Origin: Liolophura sinensis
Lineage: Eukaryota; Mollusca; Polyplacophora; Chitonida; Chitonidae
Direction of reading: 5' to 3'
Assembly (NCBI RefSeq): GCF_032854445.1
Contig: NW_027018057.1
Coordinates: 66,501 to 99,416 of the forward strand
Length of the DNA stretch: 32,916 bases
Of this stretch, positions 19,504 to 29,359 are shown in pieces. Positions within the stretch are counted from its first letter, which is position 1. Each line of letters begins with the position of its first letter. The notes below the pieces were generated by a model. That model was not told the DNA's origin. It saw only the letters and a list, made by a program, of their open reading frames with translations, and searched no databases. The translations under genes and the position numbers were made by a program.

Positions 19504-20107
19504 AATTGATATAGTAAGAATTCACCTTACGTGTCCCCCACCCGCCACGGAGTGCCAACAAGGGCGAATCTACCTCTGCGGATGTCCAGCAGAAATTAGA
19601 AACAGGGAATCCACGCAAGGTATACTCGAACAAATTGAGTTATACCGACAAGGTTAAACTCAATCTACTCGATTGACCCATTAGCCACCGCCTTCTACAT
19701 CGATCCCAGAGAAGAGCATTTGGGGAAATACCAATTTCACATCACAGTAAGTGAAAGAAATGACCAACGAGATCATCTGTAGGGCTTGACGTGACCAGCC
19801 GATTGATCGGACCGGGCCCATCCGACCTCCCGTCTCTCTCCAAGTAAGGGCCAAAGTGGCGTGTTGGGCGTGAGGATCTCGCAAGACCAACCCACCCTCA
19901 GCCACCAGGATCCCGTCCTCGTAGATTACGGGTCGCAACCCACGGCAAACAGGTCGCTCCCCGGTTGCCTCTCACACAACCGAGAAGATATGAGCCTATT
20001 ATATTCACCGGGCTCACACAGGAGAGCTCTAGGTTAGTCGACTTTTACGACAAGCTTGCCCAGAGGGCTGAGGTCCTATTCTTATCACCCCGGAAACCCC
20101 ACGGGGG
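19504..20107 (-). promoter_or_regulatory. 5' UTR of copy F
   Basis: 604 bp. The outer ~300 bp is nearly the same as in N1, D, E and G; the ORF1-proximal part matches only G. This shows two 5' UTR subtypes sharing one outer half. Confidence 0.66.
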
Positions 20108-20114
20108 GGGGGGG

Positions 20115-20473
20115 TGCCAGAACCTATAGCGTGTATACTACTACGCCTTCCATCGGAGGGCATCGATATTAAACTGATTTGTGGAACTGGGTGAGAGATT
20201 TGAAGCTTGCTCCATTCTCGCCACGGGTTAACCCGGTATTGCGGTACTTCCGGGACTGGCCCACAACTCCTAACACAAATGAAAATCAGACTTAAATTCA
20301 AAAGCAAATTTCTGCACTTAGTCCTCACTTTTATCATACTGTCAGGCAATTGTACATATGTTGTAAGATGTATGCTTGGTTATTTTTATTGTATTATGCA
20401 GGCTGTGTATCATATATATGTGTTGCCATCATTTGTGTGCATATGCTCGTTACAGAAATAAGGCAGTATTATA
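20115..20473. other. Unassigned DNA between copy F and the 51 bp repeat
   Basis: No element boundary, RNA gene or convincing frame is seen. It contains a short GGGTTAACCC palindrome at about 20226 and AT-rich sequence after 20270. Short frames here show no recognisable motif. Confidence 0.5.
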
Positions 20474-20524
20474 GTCTGCTTTTCTTCTTTATTAAACATT
20501 AGTTCCGCTTGCTTAGCTGTCAGC
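20474..20524. repeat. 51 bp dispersed repeat, copy 2 (other copy at 4383-4433)
   Basis: 49 of 51 bases match the copy at 4383-4433. Minus-strand frame LTAKQAELMFNKEEKQT is kept, with AATAAA. Flanks are unrelated. Confidence 0.6.
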
Positions 20525-20619
20525 AGCCAGTATGACTTTTGGACTGTATGCCGCGTTGCTGCGCTCTGCGCTGCATGTGCACACGCGTCACAACTGAATT
20601 CGGCTTGAAAGCAGACGTG

Positions 20620-20763
20620 AACAATGAACGCTGAGGCCGTCAATCATTTCATGTATACTGTGACGTCAAAGAGACGCGCCAGGCTAACAATGAACGCTGT
20701 TGCCGTCAGTCCGCCGTCGAGCCGGCTTATGGGTACTGTGACGTCACAGAGACGCGCTACACC
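20620..20763 (+). promoter_or_regulatory. GC-rich tandem repeat with two perfect TGACGTCA (CRE) sites
   Basis: Two diverged direct repeats (about 66 and 78 bp) start AACAATGAACGCTG at 20620 and 20686. Each ends with TACTGTGACGTCA followed by AGAGACGCGC. TGACGTCA lies at 20661-20668 and 20739-20746. The stretch is GC-rich compared with its surroundings and sits about 370-510 bp upstream of the ORF1 start of L, so it may be the repeated promoter of L, as in other LINE 5' UTRs with monomers. CREB/ATF-type binding is inferred from the palindrome only. Confidence 0.5.
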
Positions 20764-20921
20764 TGGCACGGCCGGCAGAGGACTGGCGGACGTCATAGCA
20801 TTGTTGAGGCCAGGCGCAGTACGTCGGGGCGGCTGGTACTTTGTGACGGGGCGACATGGCGCCACGCTGAAATTTTTGGGGAAAAATTTCCCATAATTCC
20901 CCCTTCCGCCCTGTGAAACAT

Positions 20922-20942
20922 TGATCAGTTTGGCTTCTCGGC
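20922..20942 (+). repeat. Degenerate upstream copy of the U2-like head
   Basis: TGATCAGTTTGGCTTCTCGGC matches TGATCAGTATCGCTTCTCGGC at 21041-21061 except at two bases, 119 bp upstream, and both follow GAAAC. Suggests a duplicated leader start. Confidence 0.45.
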
Positions 20943-21048
20943 TGCATACATACGCATGTGATACGCACATAAGGAGTGCAGACACCAGTGCACCCACGTG
21001 GTACACGGGAGGTATTGGGTGATGTTGGATTTCGGGAAACTGATCAGT

Positions 21049-21078
21049 ATCGCTTCTCGGCCTTTTGGCTAAGACCAA
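21049..21078 (+). ncRNA. U2 snRNA 5'-end fragment upstream of element L
   Basis: The 26 bases from 21049 (ATCGCTTCTCGGCCTTTTGG then CTAAGA) equal the first 26 bases of U2 snRNA as I know it from animals; the next base differs (C for U), CAA matches, and similarity then ends. It is in the same orientation as L and 86 bp before the L ORF1 start. The U2 branch-site recognition sequence is absent, so it is not a working U2 gene. It is either the 5' remnant of a U2 gene into which L inserted or an snRNA-derived head carried by L. Confidence 0.75.
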
Positions 21079-21134
21079 TTTGTGTTGTTGAAGCTGCTCT
21101 TACTTACCTCTTTTTTGAGTGTTCTCTTTTCAGC

Positions 21135-22242
21135 ATGGCCGGGATTGATCTGGGCCGGATGAAACACACAGTTCGCCTTTCCTTGGTAGGGCACATCCCG
21201 TCTTCTGTGGAAGTCTTCAAAGGCCTTCAAGACGTTTTCTGGAGAGTAGGTATACTGGACAACAAAATCTCCGCAATTGGACAGCTCAAGGGATTCCGGA
21301 CCTGGTTTGCCTGCTTTCAGGACACGGAGACCTTTGAATCCGCCCTAGGACTAGCCCCTTTCAAGGTAGGACGTTTTGACTGTGATTGTTCAATGACCGC
21401 GTTCTACAGGTCGCACATCGCTATTAAATTCCACTGGGTTCCCTTCTTTGTGCGAGACTCAGCTTTCGCTAACTTTTGCTCCCCGTACGGTAAGGTAATA
21501 AAAGTCGAAGCACTATCATCAGAGCACCAAAATCTGCAATGGTGTGCGGATTGTGACGGTAGAAGTGGCAGAATACAAGAAAAAACTCATCCCGTACACG
21601 GGTTCTGTGGAGGGGTATCCGTGTCTTGTTGTTGTGCCAGGTCCCAAGTGCCTCAGATGTGGTGCTCTGGGGCATGTGCGGAAAAACTGTGACCAGGTTA
21701 TCTGTGCTAAGTGTGGTTCGCACAAGCATAACACAGAAGGGCACATGAAGGCAAGAGTCTCCTATGCTAGCTGTGATGAAGGCACATCTAGCTCATTGCA
21801 TGTCACCCAACCACAGTCACACCGGGAAGAGCATGTTGGCCAGGTCGAGAATACAGAGGTTGGTGACGTTGAACATGAAGCTCCCATGGAAGAGATAGGC
21901 GAGGCTCGGAAGGAGGGATCGCATGACGATGATCACGGTGCAGATGCTGAAGAGGCTCATGAGAGGGATTGCCGCCTTAATCTTTCAGGGGAAATGTCCC
22001 CAACGTACCGTATGGTAGTGAAAGGTGGGCGATCTGTGAAAGACGCATCCCCAATCAAATTTGTGACTCCAAACCGTTATGGCCCGGTCAGTGGGCTTTC
22101 TGACACAACATCTGATTCTGAGATGGACATAACATCGCCCCCACCTCTGATAGTTCTATGGGAGGGAAGAAACCGAAGAAAAACTAATTTACATGCTTTT
22201 GTTTTTCCTTTGCAAAGGCTTCACGCCTGTGCCTCAACATAA
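21135..22242 (+). pseudogene. ORF1 of element L: CCHC protein with one frameshift
   Basis: ATG at 21135 (MAGIDLGRM). The frame is good to about 21535, where a one-base change moves coding to the next frame (VRIVTVEVAEYKKKL...), which runs to a stop at 22242. The first half resembles the RRM-like region of L1/Tx1 ORF1 proteins (LSLVGHIPSSVEVF, FCSPYGKVIKVE). The second half has zinc knuckles CLRCGALGHVRKNC and CAKCGSHKHNTEGH, then an acidic stretch. Expected role is binding of element RNA. The PolyPy-CAG just before the ATG looks like a splice acceptor but has no proven partner. Confidence 0.8.
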
Positions 22243-22249
22243 TTCTGTA

Positions 22250-23919
22250 ATGGCTAATTCATCATTTCATTCAATTAATTGTAATGGTTTGCTTTCTTCC
22301 AATAAGTTTACTATTCTTTCTTCCATTTGCAGATCCTTAAGTTATGATATTATTTTTCTCCAGGAGACTCATCTTGACTCTCTGGTGATCCAGAAGTCCT
22401 GGGAGTCAATCTGGGGAGGTAAGTGTTTATTTTCTTTTGGTTCTAATTATTCTTCTGGGGTCTGAATCCTTTTCCGATCTTCTTTATTTGTTGATTTGGA
22501 CAAACTCCATCGTGATTTGTCAGGTCGTTTTATTTGCGTTGATTGTTCAGTTAATAATTTTAAATTTCGGTTAATGTCTGTCTACGCTCCCTCTGGGGAG
22601 CGGGAAAGGCAAGTTTTTTTTTTCTCTCTTTGGTTCCCTTTTGCGTTTCAAGCCGGCCTATTATTATGGCCGGTGATTTTAATTGTATTTTTGATTCTTT
22701 TCTAGATAAGATAGGGGGTAATCCGAGCCGTGGCTTAGTCGGCTCGGAGATACTTAAGTCAATGTGTAGAGATTATAGTTTAGTTGATTGTTTTCGTTGG
22801 CTAAGCCCTAATTCAGTTGCTGTTTCCTGGACAGGTACCTCTGTTTCATGCTTACTTGACCGTATCTTTATTTCATCTGATTTGGTTCCGTTTTTGTCGG
22901 CATGCAATATTTCTACTTGTTCCTTTTCTGATCATTGCTTTATTAACGTTCAGTTATCAAAGTTACCGTTAGGGTCGGTCTGGGCTACTGGCACTGTAAT
23001 GTCAGTACCCTGTCTGATCCAGATTTTCGTGTTGATTTTCTTGATTTATGGTCTGTCTTTTCTGCTACAGCCGACCACTCTCACGCCTGGTGGGAGGAAT
23101 TTAAGTTGGAAGTTAAATCCCTTATTATTTCACATAGTAAGCGTATTTCAAAAGTTCGCAATTCCAGGCTCAATTCTCTCCGTCGGCGAATTTCGGAACT
23201 TTCGGCTTTAGACCCCCTTTCCCCTCTTATTCCTGATTTGAAGTCTGAGTTAAGTGATTTGGTTTTATCCTTTAATTTAGGCGTTAAAATAAGGTCTAAG
23301 GCAGCGAACTTTATTAAAGAAAAACCTGGACGGTTTGTCATCTAAATTAAAGAAAAAAAAAGCTGCAAAATGTAAATATATTGAATCGTTGAAGGTGAAT
23401 GAAACTGTTATTACTGAAACTGCTAGGTTAATTAGTTCTGTTAAAGATTTTTATGTTAACTTTTTTTCTGCTGACTGTTACTGATACCAACGTATTTTCT
23501 CTCTGATTTACCCTCGTTGTCTCCGGCGGAGTCCGAATCGCTTGAGGGCCCTATTACCCTTGGGGAGGTTCGGTCTGCGCTGGTGACAATGAAGGATTAT
23601 TCATCTCCTGGTTCAGACGGTTTGCCCAAAGAATTTTATATTAATTGTATAGATTCTATAGGTCCTGATTTTGTTGCTTATACAAATTAATGTTACGATG
23701 ATTTTATGCTATGCAATTCTCAAATACTATGCTATATTAAGTTAATATGCAAGGATCCTGCACAAGCCGATAACTTAAAGTTCTGGCGGCCCATCTGATT
23801 ATTAAATTTAGACTACAAAATTATTTCCAAGCTTCTTTGCAATCGCTTAAATTTAGTCATGTCTACCTCAGAGTTCACCCTGACCAAACATGTTCTGTTC
23901 CTGGTCGTTCCATTTTAGA
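22250..23919 (+). pseudogene. ORF2 of element L, N-terminal part (endonuclease and start of RT), decayed
   Basis: ATG at 22250, eight bases after the ORF1 stop. Endonuclease motifs: SINCNG, FLQETH, SVYAPSG, MAGDFN, LLDRIF and FSDHCF. Defects: in-frame TGA at 22463-22465, a frameshift in the T run near 22615, another near 22990, and stops after 23343. RT begins with SPGSDGLPKEFY near 23610 and continues to HPDQTCSVPGRSI at the G insertion. With the target duplication removed, the frame joins directly to ILDNCHLL at 30245 onwards. Confidence 0.82.
23909..23919. repeat. Target site duplication of copy G, left
   Basis: TCCATTTTAGA, identical to 30242-30252, directly next to the (TGAA)n tail of G. 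Confidence 0.92.
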
Positions 23920-24178
23920 ATGAATGAATGAATGAATGATTATTGCTTAACGCCACATCGGCAATATTTCAGCCATACCGTGGCGAGAACAAGGTGAAAG
24001 CAAGAGACGGTCAAGGTTTTCGATATGATAATATGAACACCAAAAGTAAAACAAAAAGTACAGACGTGATTAAAATCGAATAAAAGAAAAATAAGATTTA
24101 AAACTCGAAAACCAGGGTTATAGTGCATGTATAAATATATATAACTGTTTATCTATAGATATTTATGACAATTAAAAT
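23920..24178 (-). other. 3' UTR and tail of copy G
   Basis: Tail plus hairpin CGCCAC (23951-23956) / GTGGCG (23980-23985). The interior matches A, B, C, K and M but not D. Confidence 0.7.
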
Positions 24179-27100
24179 TTATATTTTATGATATAGGCCA
24201 ATGGCCTTCAAATAATTTATGACAACATCGCCAGCGATGCTGTCAAATAAATCATATATAGAGTTGACCGTGTAGAATCTCTGCCGAACATGGGCAAAGT
24301 CTACACAGTCAACCAGAATATGTTTGATGCCATATTGAGCATCACATCCAACACACTCGGGAGCACTGCTCCCATCCAAGATGAAATTGTGTGTTAGACG
24401 AGAATGTCCAATACGGCATCTGGTTAAAACGACTTGGTCTCTACGAGACATATCAAGTGTATATGAATTAAATCCAATGACAGGATGAATGACATGCAGT
24501 TTATTGTAAACCTGCAGATCCCATTCACCCTGCCAAAGGCGACGAATATATTTAAGAATATTAGACTTAAAATCATTATATGGTATTTTAACTTTCGACA
24601 AAGGTTTAGTAAGGGCAGCTTTTGCCTCCCTGTCAACGACTGTGTTTCCATGGATACCAACATGACTTGGTATCCAACAGAATAGGATATCTTTACCTCT
24701 TTTAATTAGTTTTCGGTGTATGGCTAATATTTCGAAGATCAACGGATTTTTAAATTTATTATTCTGTATTGCCAAAAGGCTGGAAAGCGAGTCACTGCAT
24801 ATCACAGCCCTCTGAGCATGCCCAGAAGAGACATATGATAAGGCCAGGAGTATAGCCCTGGCCTCTGCAGAAAAGATTGAAGACGAGGATGGAAGACGAA
24901 GAGAAGAAACTCGCTGCTCTAAGACAGCTGCAGCTGCAACCCTATCCCCATCCTTTGACCCATCAGTATATATAAATTTATAATCCGAATATTTAGCCTT
25001 AATTTCAGCAAAACCTTGCTGAATTATAAGAGGATTTGTATTTGATTTATCATATTTACGTAGATCAAATATAAATTTAGGTTGTGGAAAAAGCCATGGT
25101 GGGGACTCCGGAAAAGACACCTGAGCTATGTCCCCAAGTTTAATGTTGGCTTCCACAATATGGTCCCTAACACGAACACCGAACGAAGGGATCTTGTTAG
25201 AACATTTATTATATTTGTCTACATATGATGGATTGAAAACACAGTCGTAGGCAGGGTTTGTTGGATAAGCTTTAAGCTTTGCAGCATATTGAAGGCTCAG
25301 TTTTACACGCCTGTGATGTAAAGAAGGCTCGTTAGCTTCTACGTATAAACTTTCTACTGGTGAGGTTCTAAAAGCACCAAGGCTGAGCCTCAAACCTTGG
25401 TGATGGACCGGATCCAACATTTTAGTATACGACTTCCTAGCGGAACCGTAAATGATGGATCCATAATCCATTTTAGACCTCACCAGAGAACGATATAAAT
25501 TAAGTAAAACTGATCGGTCAGCACCCCAATCGGTGCTAGACACGACCTTAATTATATCGAGAGCCTTTGTACATTTAGCTTTAAGCATTTTAATATGAGG
25601 TATAAATGATAATTTTCTATCGAATATAACCCCTAAAAATTTATTTTCTCCAACAATTTTCACTGGTTTACCACAAAAATTAAGTTCAGGGTCAAGATGG
25701 AATTTCCGTTGATTACAAAAATGCATACCGACGGTTTTAGATGTTGAAAATCTAAAACCATTGGCAACTGCCCATTTCTCGATCTTATTGAGACAAAGCT
25801 GCAGTTGCCGCTCGATGTTATTCATATTTTTAGCACGGTAGCATATCAGGAAATCATCTACATATAAAAAACCCTCTGTGCCAGATGTTAATGTTTTAGC
25901 CAAACTATTAATTTTTATGCTAAATAGTGTTGGTGAAAGGATACTGCCCTGGGGTACACCCATTTCCTGCTCATAAGAATCAGAAAGAGTGGACCCCACC
26001 CTTACCTTAAACTGACGATCGGATAAAAATTCTGATATAAATATAGGTAATCGGCCTTTAAGACCCATATCCGCGAGGTCTTTTAAAATACCATATTTCC
26101 ATGTGGTGTCGTAGGCCTTCTCAAGGTCAAAAAATATGGACACCACATGTTCTTTATTGATGAATCCATCACGAATAAAAGTTTCAAATCGAACAAGGTG
26201 ATCCATGGTAGATCTGCCTTGCCGAAAACCGCATTGAATATTAGATAAAAGCTTGTTGGTTTCAAGAAACCAAACAAGTCTATCATTAATCATCCGTTCC
26301 ATAGTCTTACAGACACAGCTGGTAAGAGCTATGGGACGGTAATTATTTGGATCAGTATGATCCTTACCCGGTTTGGGAACCGGGATAATACACGCCTCCC
26401 TCCATGATGGTGGAAAATTACCAGTTATCCAAATATCATTAAGCAAGTCCAAGAGAGTCTCCAGTGGCTCAGGTGGTAAATGGTTCAGAAACTTATAATA
26501 TACATTATCAGGACCACAGGCAGTATCGTGGGCCTTTTTCAATGCAGTTCTAAGTTCCTCGATATTAAAAGGGTGATTATAATCTTCTAAATTCTTAGAA
26601 GAAAAAGGCAATTTAATTTTCTCCTTCTGGTTTTTAATATGTTGGAATTCTTTAGAGTAATTCTCAGAAGAAGATTTGTTTGAAATTGTTTCAGCTAGTT
26701 TATTTGCTATATTGGGTGGAGAAGTTAAAATATTATCTCCATCTTTTAAATGCTTAACTTTTGCTTTATTATTTTTGCCCTTAAGTTTCTGAACCATGTT
26801 CCAGACCTTACGCATGGGTGTTTTTGACGTAATGCCCGAAACAAAGTTCCGCCAACAAGATCGTCTCTTGGACTTGAGTAATCGACGAGCCTTAGCTCGA
26901 AAAATACGAACCTGGTTTAAGTTATTATCAGTAGGACATGCATTAAAATTTCGCTCGGCCTTTTTGCGGTCTTTAATGGCTTTGCGACAGTCCTGATCAT
27001 ACCAGGGTTTACTTTTGGATTGTGGATTTGTCGAGGTTTTAGGGATAGTTCTATCGGCAGCTCGTAATACAAGCTCGTTAAATTTTAATATAGGATCATT

Positions 27101-27874
27101 TGTTGCATTGAGAGTCTCTGGAGAGATATCAGCCTCGCAGAACATCTCAAATGCGATCCAGTCTGCTTTATCGAATTTCCACCTAGCTACACGTTCTAAA
27201 GAATTAGAAGTGATATGTTCTAGGATAATAGGAAAATGGTCACTACCACAAAGATCGTCATGCACCCTCCAAGAAAAATGTGGGAGAAGTGATGGATCTG
27301 TGATAGTGAGGTCGATAGCAGAATAAGTGCCATTACCCGGATGTAAATAGGTATTAGAACCATCATTGAAATAACACAGTTCTTCCTTACATAAGAAGTC
27401 TTCGACTATCTTGCCCTTATTATTTATGTTATTACTGCCCCATAGAGGGTTATGGGAATTAAAATCTCCCATAATAATAAACGGTTTTGGCAATTGTTCT
27501 ATTAGATTATATAACTGAGAAGCTGACAAAGAAGTGTTCGGAGGTATATACACCGAACATAATGTGACTGTTTTAGACAGTGAAATACGAACGGCCACAG
27601 CCTGAAGCTCTGTATGCAGAGCAACAGGGCTGTGGATAATACTGTTATTAATGAATATCGAGGAGCCGCCTGCAGCTCGCTCTTCTTCATTTGAATAAGT
27701 ACTATATAATGAATAATTTTTAAGAGCTACTGTGTCTTTGTCAGATGTCTTCAGGTGAGTTTCCTGAAGACATAGGGCTACTGGATTAAAAGATTGAACT
27801 AGCTGTGTTATTTCAATAAAATTTACCTTAAGACCTCGACAATTCCATTGCATAATTTTGTCATATATCGCCAT
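24179..27874 (-). CDS. ORF2 of copy G: endonuclease, reverse transcriptase, RNase H; intact
   Basis: 1,231 aa, exactly the length of D ORF2 and highly similar along its whole length. Motifs seen: QWNCRG, QETH, GDFN, SDH; FFDLEKAYDT, GVPQGSILSP, YVDDFLICYR; YTDGSKDGD, SAEARAILL, CSDSLS, WIPSHVG, VVDREAK; C-terminal CVGC...H...C. Start ATG at 27874 within TAATG. It may still be functional, but the ORF1 of the same copy is broken, so G would need ORF1 from another copy. Confidence 0.95.
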   Translation of the reverse strand: MAIYDKIMQWNCRGLKVNFIEITQLVQSFNPVALCLQETHLKTSDKDTVALKNYSLYSTYSNEEERAAGGSSIFINNSIIHSPVALHTELQAVAVRISLSKTVTLCSVYIPPNTSLSASQLYNLIEQLPKPFIIMGDFNSHNPLWGSNNINNKGKIVEDFLCKEELCYFNDGSNTYLHPGNGTYSAIDLTITDPSLLPHFSWRVHDDLCGSDHFPIILEHITSNSLERVARWKFDKADWIAFEMFCEADISPETLNATNDPILKFNELVLRAADRTIPKTSTNPQSKSKPWYDQDCRKAIKDRKKAERNFNACPTDNNLNQVRIFRAKARRLLKSKRRSCWRNFVSGITSKTPMRKVWNMVQKLKGKNNKAKVKHLKDGDNILTSPPNIANKLAETISNKSSSENYSKEFQHIKNQKEKIKLPFSSKNLEDYNHPFNIEELRTALKKAHDTACGPDNVYYKFLNHLPPEPLETLLDLLNDIWITGNFPPSWREACIIPVPKPGKDHTDPNNYRPIALTSCVCKTMERMINDRLVWFLETNKLLSNIQCGFRQGRSTMDHLVRFETFIRDGFINKEHVVSIFFDLEKAYDTTWKYGILKDLADMGLKGRLPIFISEFLSDRQFKVRVGSTLSDSYEQEMGVPQGSILSPTLFSIKINSLAKTLTSGTEGFLYVDDFLICYRAKNMNNIERQLQLCLNKIEKWAVANGFRFSTSKTVGMHFCNQRKFHLDPELNFCGKPVKIVGENKFLGVIFDRKLSFIPHIKMLKAKCTKALDIIKVVSSTDWGADRSVLLNLYRSLVRSKMDYGSIIYGSARKSYTKMLDPVHHQGLRLSLGAFRTSPVESLYVEANEPSLHHRRVKLSLQYAAKLKAYPTNPAYDCVFNPSYVDKYNKCSNKIPSFGVRVRDHIVEANIKLGDIAQVSFPESPPWLFPQPKFIFDLRKYDKSNTNPLIIQQGFAEIKAKYSDYKFIYTDGSKDGDRVAAAAVLEQRVSSLRLPSSSSIFSAEARAILLALSYVSSGHAQRAVICSDSLSSLLAIQNNKFKNPLIFEILAIHRKLIKRGKDILFCWIPSHVGIHGNTVVDREAKAALTKPLSKVKIPYNDFKSNILKYIRRLWQGEWDLQVYNKLHVIHPVIGFNSYTLDMSRRDQVVLTRCRIGHSRLTHNFILDGSSAPECVGCDAQYGIKHILVDCVDFAHVRQRFYTVNSIYDLFDSIAGDVVINYLKAIGLYHKI

Positions 27875-28915
27875 TATGGAGGAAGACGTATTGGGGATTT
27901 ATGTCTTGACCGAGGACGACCCTTTTTGGGGGATCTACTAGGAGATCTCTCAGGTGCAGATGATGTATCCATCAGGTCTGCACATGAAGTTGAAGGATCG
28001 ACATCCTCCAAGGATCCAAACTTATTATAAGTTTGGATTGGGTCCCTAGTGGCCTTAGAGGGACGCTCCAGGGGGCCACTAGGTTTATCCTTTTTATGAT
28101 TTTTCTCAGATTTGTTTTTGTCACCCGTTGTTTTCTGTGAAGAATCAACGGGTTTATTAGATTTAGATTTATTATCACATGAAGTGTGGTCAGATAGAGA
28201 AAGTGTTGGATACTTAGGTAAGTTATTAGGTATTTTAGATGGGTTGATATCAGTCTGAGATGATGAACTGGCTGTCTTATTTACGGGTTTCGTGACCAGT
28301 TTCTGTGGCTGTTCTTTGTCAATGGGCCAAGTAAAAGTTGTTTGGACCCCCACAGAAACAGTGGTTTTCCTTACAACGTTGGCAAAAGTAGATGTTGTAA
28401 GGCCATGCGTGACAGAGACCATACGCTTCGCTTCCTGGTATAAGATATTGTTTTTACATTTTAAGGTTATAATTTCTTTCTTTTTTGAAAAGAGGGCAGT
28501 CCTTAGAAGAGGCCATGTGGGCTCCGTTACAATTGAAACATTTTATTGTTTTTGTGCAGTCGAATCCCTCATGCCCTGCTCCCGCACATCTAAAGCAGAC
28601 CAGTGTGTTGCGGCATTGACTCCTGCCATGGCCAAACCGCTGGCAAGAGAAACACCGGGTGGGGTTAGGTATAAACAACTCCACCCTCACACTATATGGC
28701 CCGATAAATATAGATGACGGAAGGGAAGGTCTGTTGAAAGTTACCATATAAGTGTTCGTTTTGATCAGGTTTCCATCTCGTTTTATTATGAAGCGTTTGA
28801 CCTTTATCACTCCTTGATGTTTAAGTTCTTCAGTTATTTCTTTCTCTGTCATTTCAGTAAGGTCCTGGTCTCTGTCCCGAATTATTCCATGACAGCAGTT
28901 CAATGTATTATGTGG

Positions 28916-28928
28916 AGAAACAGAAACA
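28916..28928. repeat. Target site duplication of copy K, left
   Basis: AGAAACAGAAACA, identical to 29347-29359. Confidence 0.9.
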
Positions 28929-29346
28929 AATGAATGAATGAATGATTATGGCTTAACGCCACATCGGCAATATTTCAGCCATATCGTGGCGAGAACAAGG
29001 TGAAAGCAAGAGACGGTTAAGGTTTTCGATCTGATAATATGAACACCAAAAGTAAAACAAAAAGTACAGACGTGATTAAAATCGAATAAAAGAAAAATAA
29101 GATTTAAAACTCGAAAACCAGGGTTATAGTACATGTATAAATATATATAACTGTTTATCTATAGATATTTGACAATTAAAATTTATATTTTATGATATAG
29201 ACCAATGGCCTTCAAAAAATTTATGACAACATCGCCAGCGATGCTGTCAAATAAATCATATATAGAGTTGACCGTGTAGAATCTCTGCCGAACGTGGGCA
29301 AAGTCTACACAGTCAACCAGAATATGTTTGATGCCATATTGAGCAT
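28929..29346 (-). mobile_element. Copy K: 418 bp 5'-truncated family 1 insertion inside ORF1 of G
   Basis: Tail at 28929, hairpin, 3' UTR, ORF2 stop at 29183, and ORF2 C-terminal residues about 1178-1231. A 13 bp target duplication flanks it. It is the youngest event that can be ordered on the right side of the window. Confidence 0.93.
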
Positions 29347-29359
29347 AGAAACAGAAACA
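29347..29359. repeat. Target site duplication of copy K, right
   Basis: AGAAACAGAAACA, matching 28916-28928. Confidence 0.9.

Larger units (their letters stand above)
18097..20107 (-). mobile_element. Copy F: older family 1 element, 5' UTR + ORF1 + start of ORF2
   Basis: 5' terminus near 20107, 604 bp 5' UTR, ORF1, and ORF2 codons 1 to about 30 (MSSLDKIIQWNCRG...), cut at 18097 by the 5' terminus of E. Its 5' UTR near ORF1 is of the G type (GTGTCCCCCACCCGCC on the plus strand), unlike N1, D and E. The G run at its outer end is 12 bases (20103-20114) against 5 in the other copies. Confidence 0.88.
21049..23919 (+). mobile_element. Element L (part 1): L1/Tx1-like non-LTR retrotransposon, mutated
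   Basis: Plus-strand element with ORF1, endonuclease and the first part of RT. It is interrupted at 23919 by copy G and resumes at 30253, after the repeated 11 bp target TCCATTTTAGA. The true 5' end may lie upstream (GC-rich region from about 20525). Its clade is inferred from the CCHC-bearing ORF1, the MAGDFN endonuclease, the FADD RT motif, lack of RNase H and the C-terminal CCHC-like region. Confidence 0.85.

Noticed and set aside
20028-20349. Minus-strand 106-residue frame crossing the F 5' terminus
   Set aside because: It spans the element boundary and the G run; no recognisable domain.
20878-20893. GGGGAAAAATTTCCC near-palindrome as a Rel/NF-kB-type site
   Set aside because: Imperfect and single; not enough to claim a regulatory site.
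21116-21134. Pyrimidine tract plus CAG before the L ORF1 start as a splice acceptor
   Set aside because: No matching donor or transcript evidence; an AT/pyrimidine-rich LINE leader can give this by chance.
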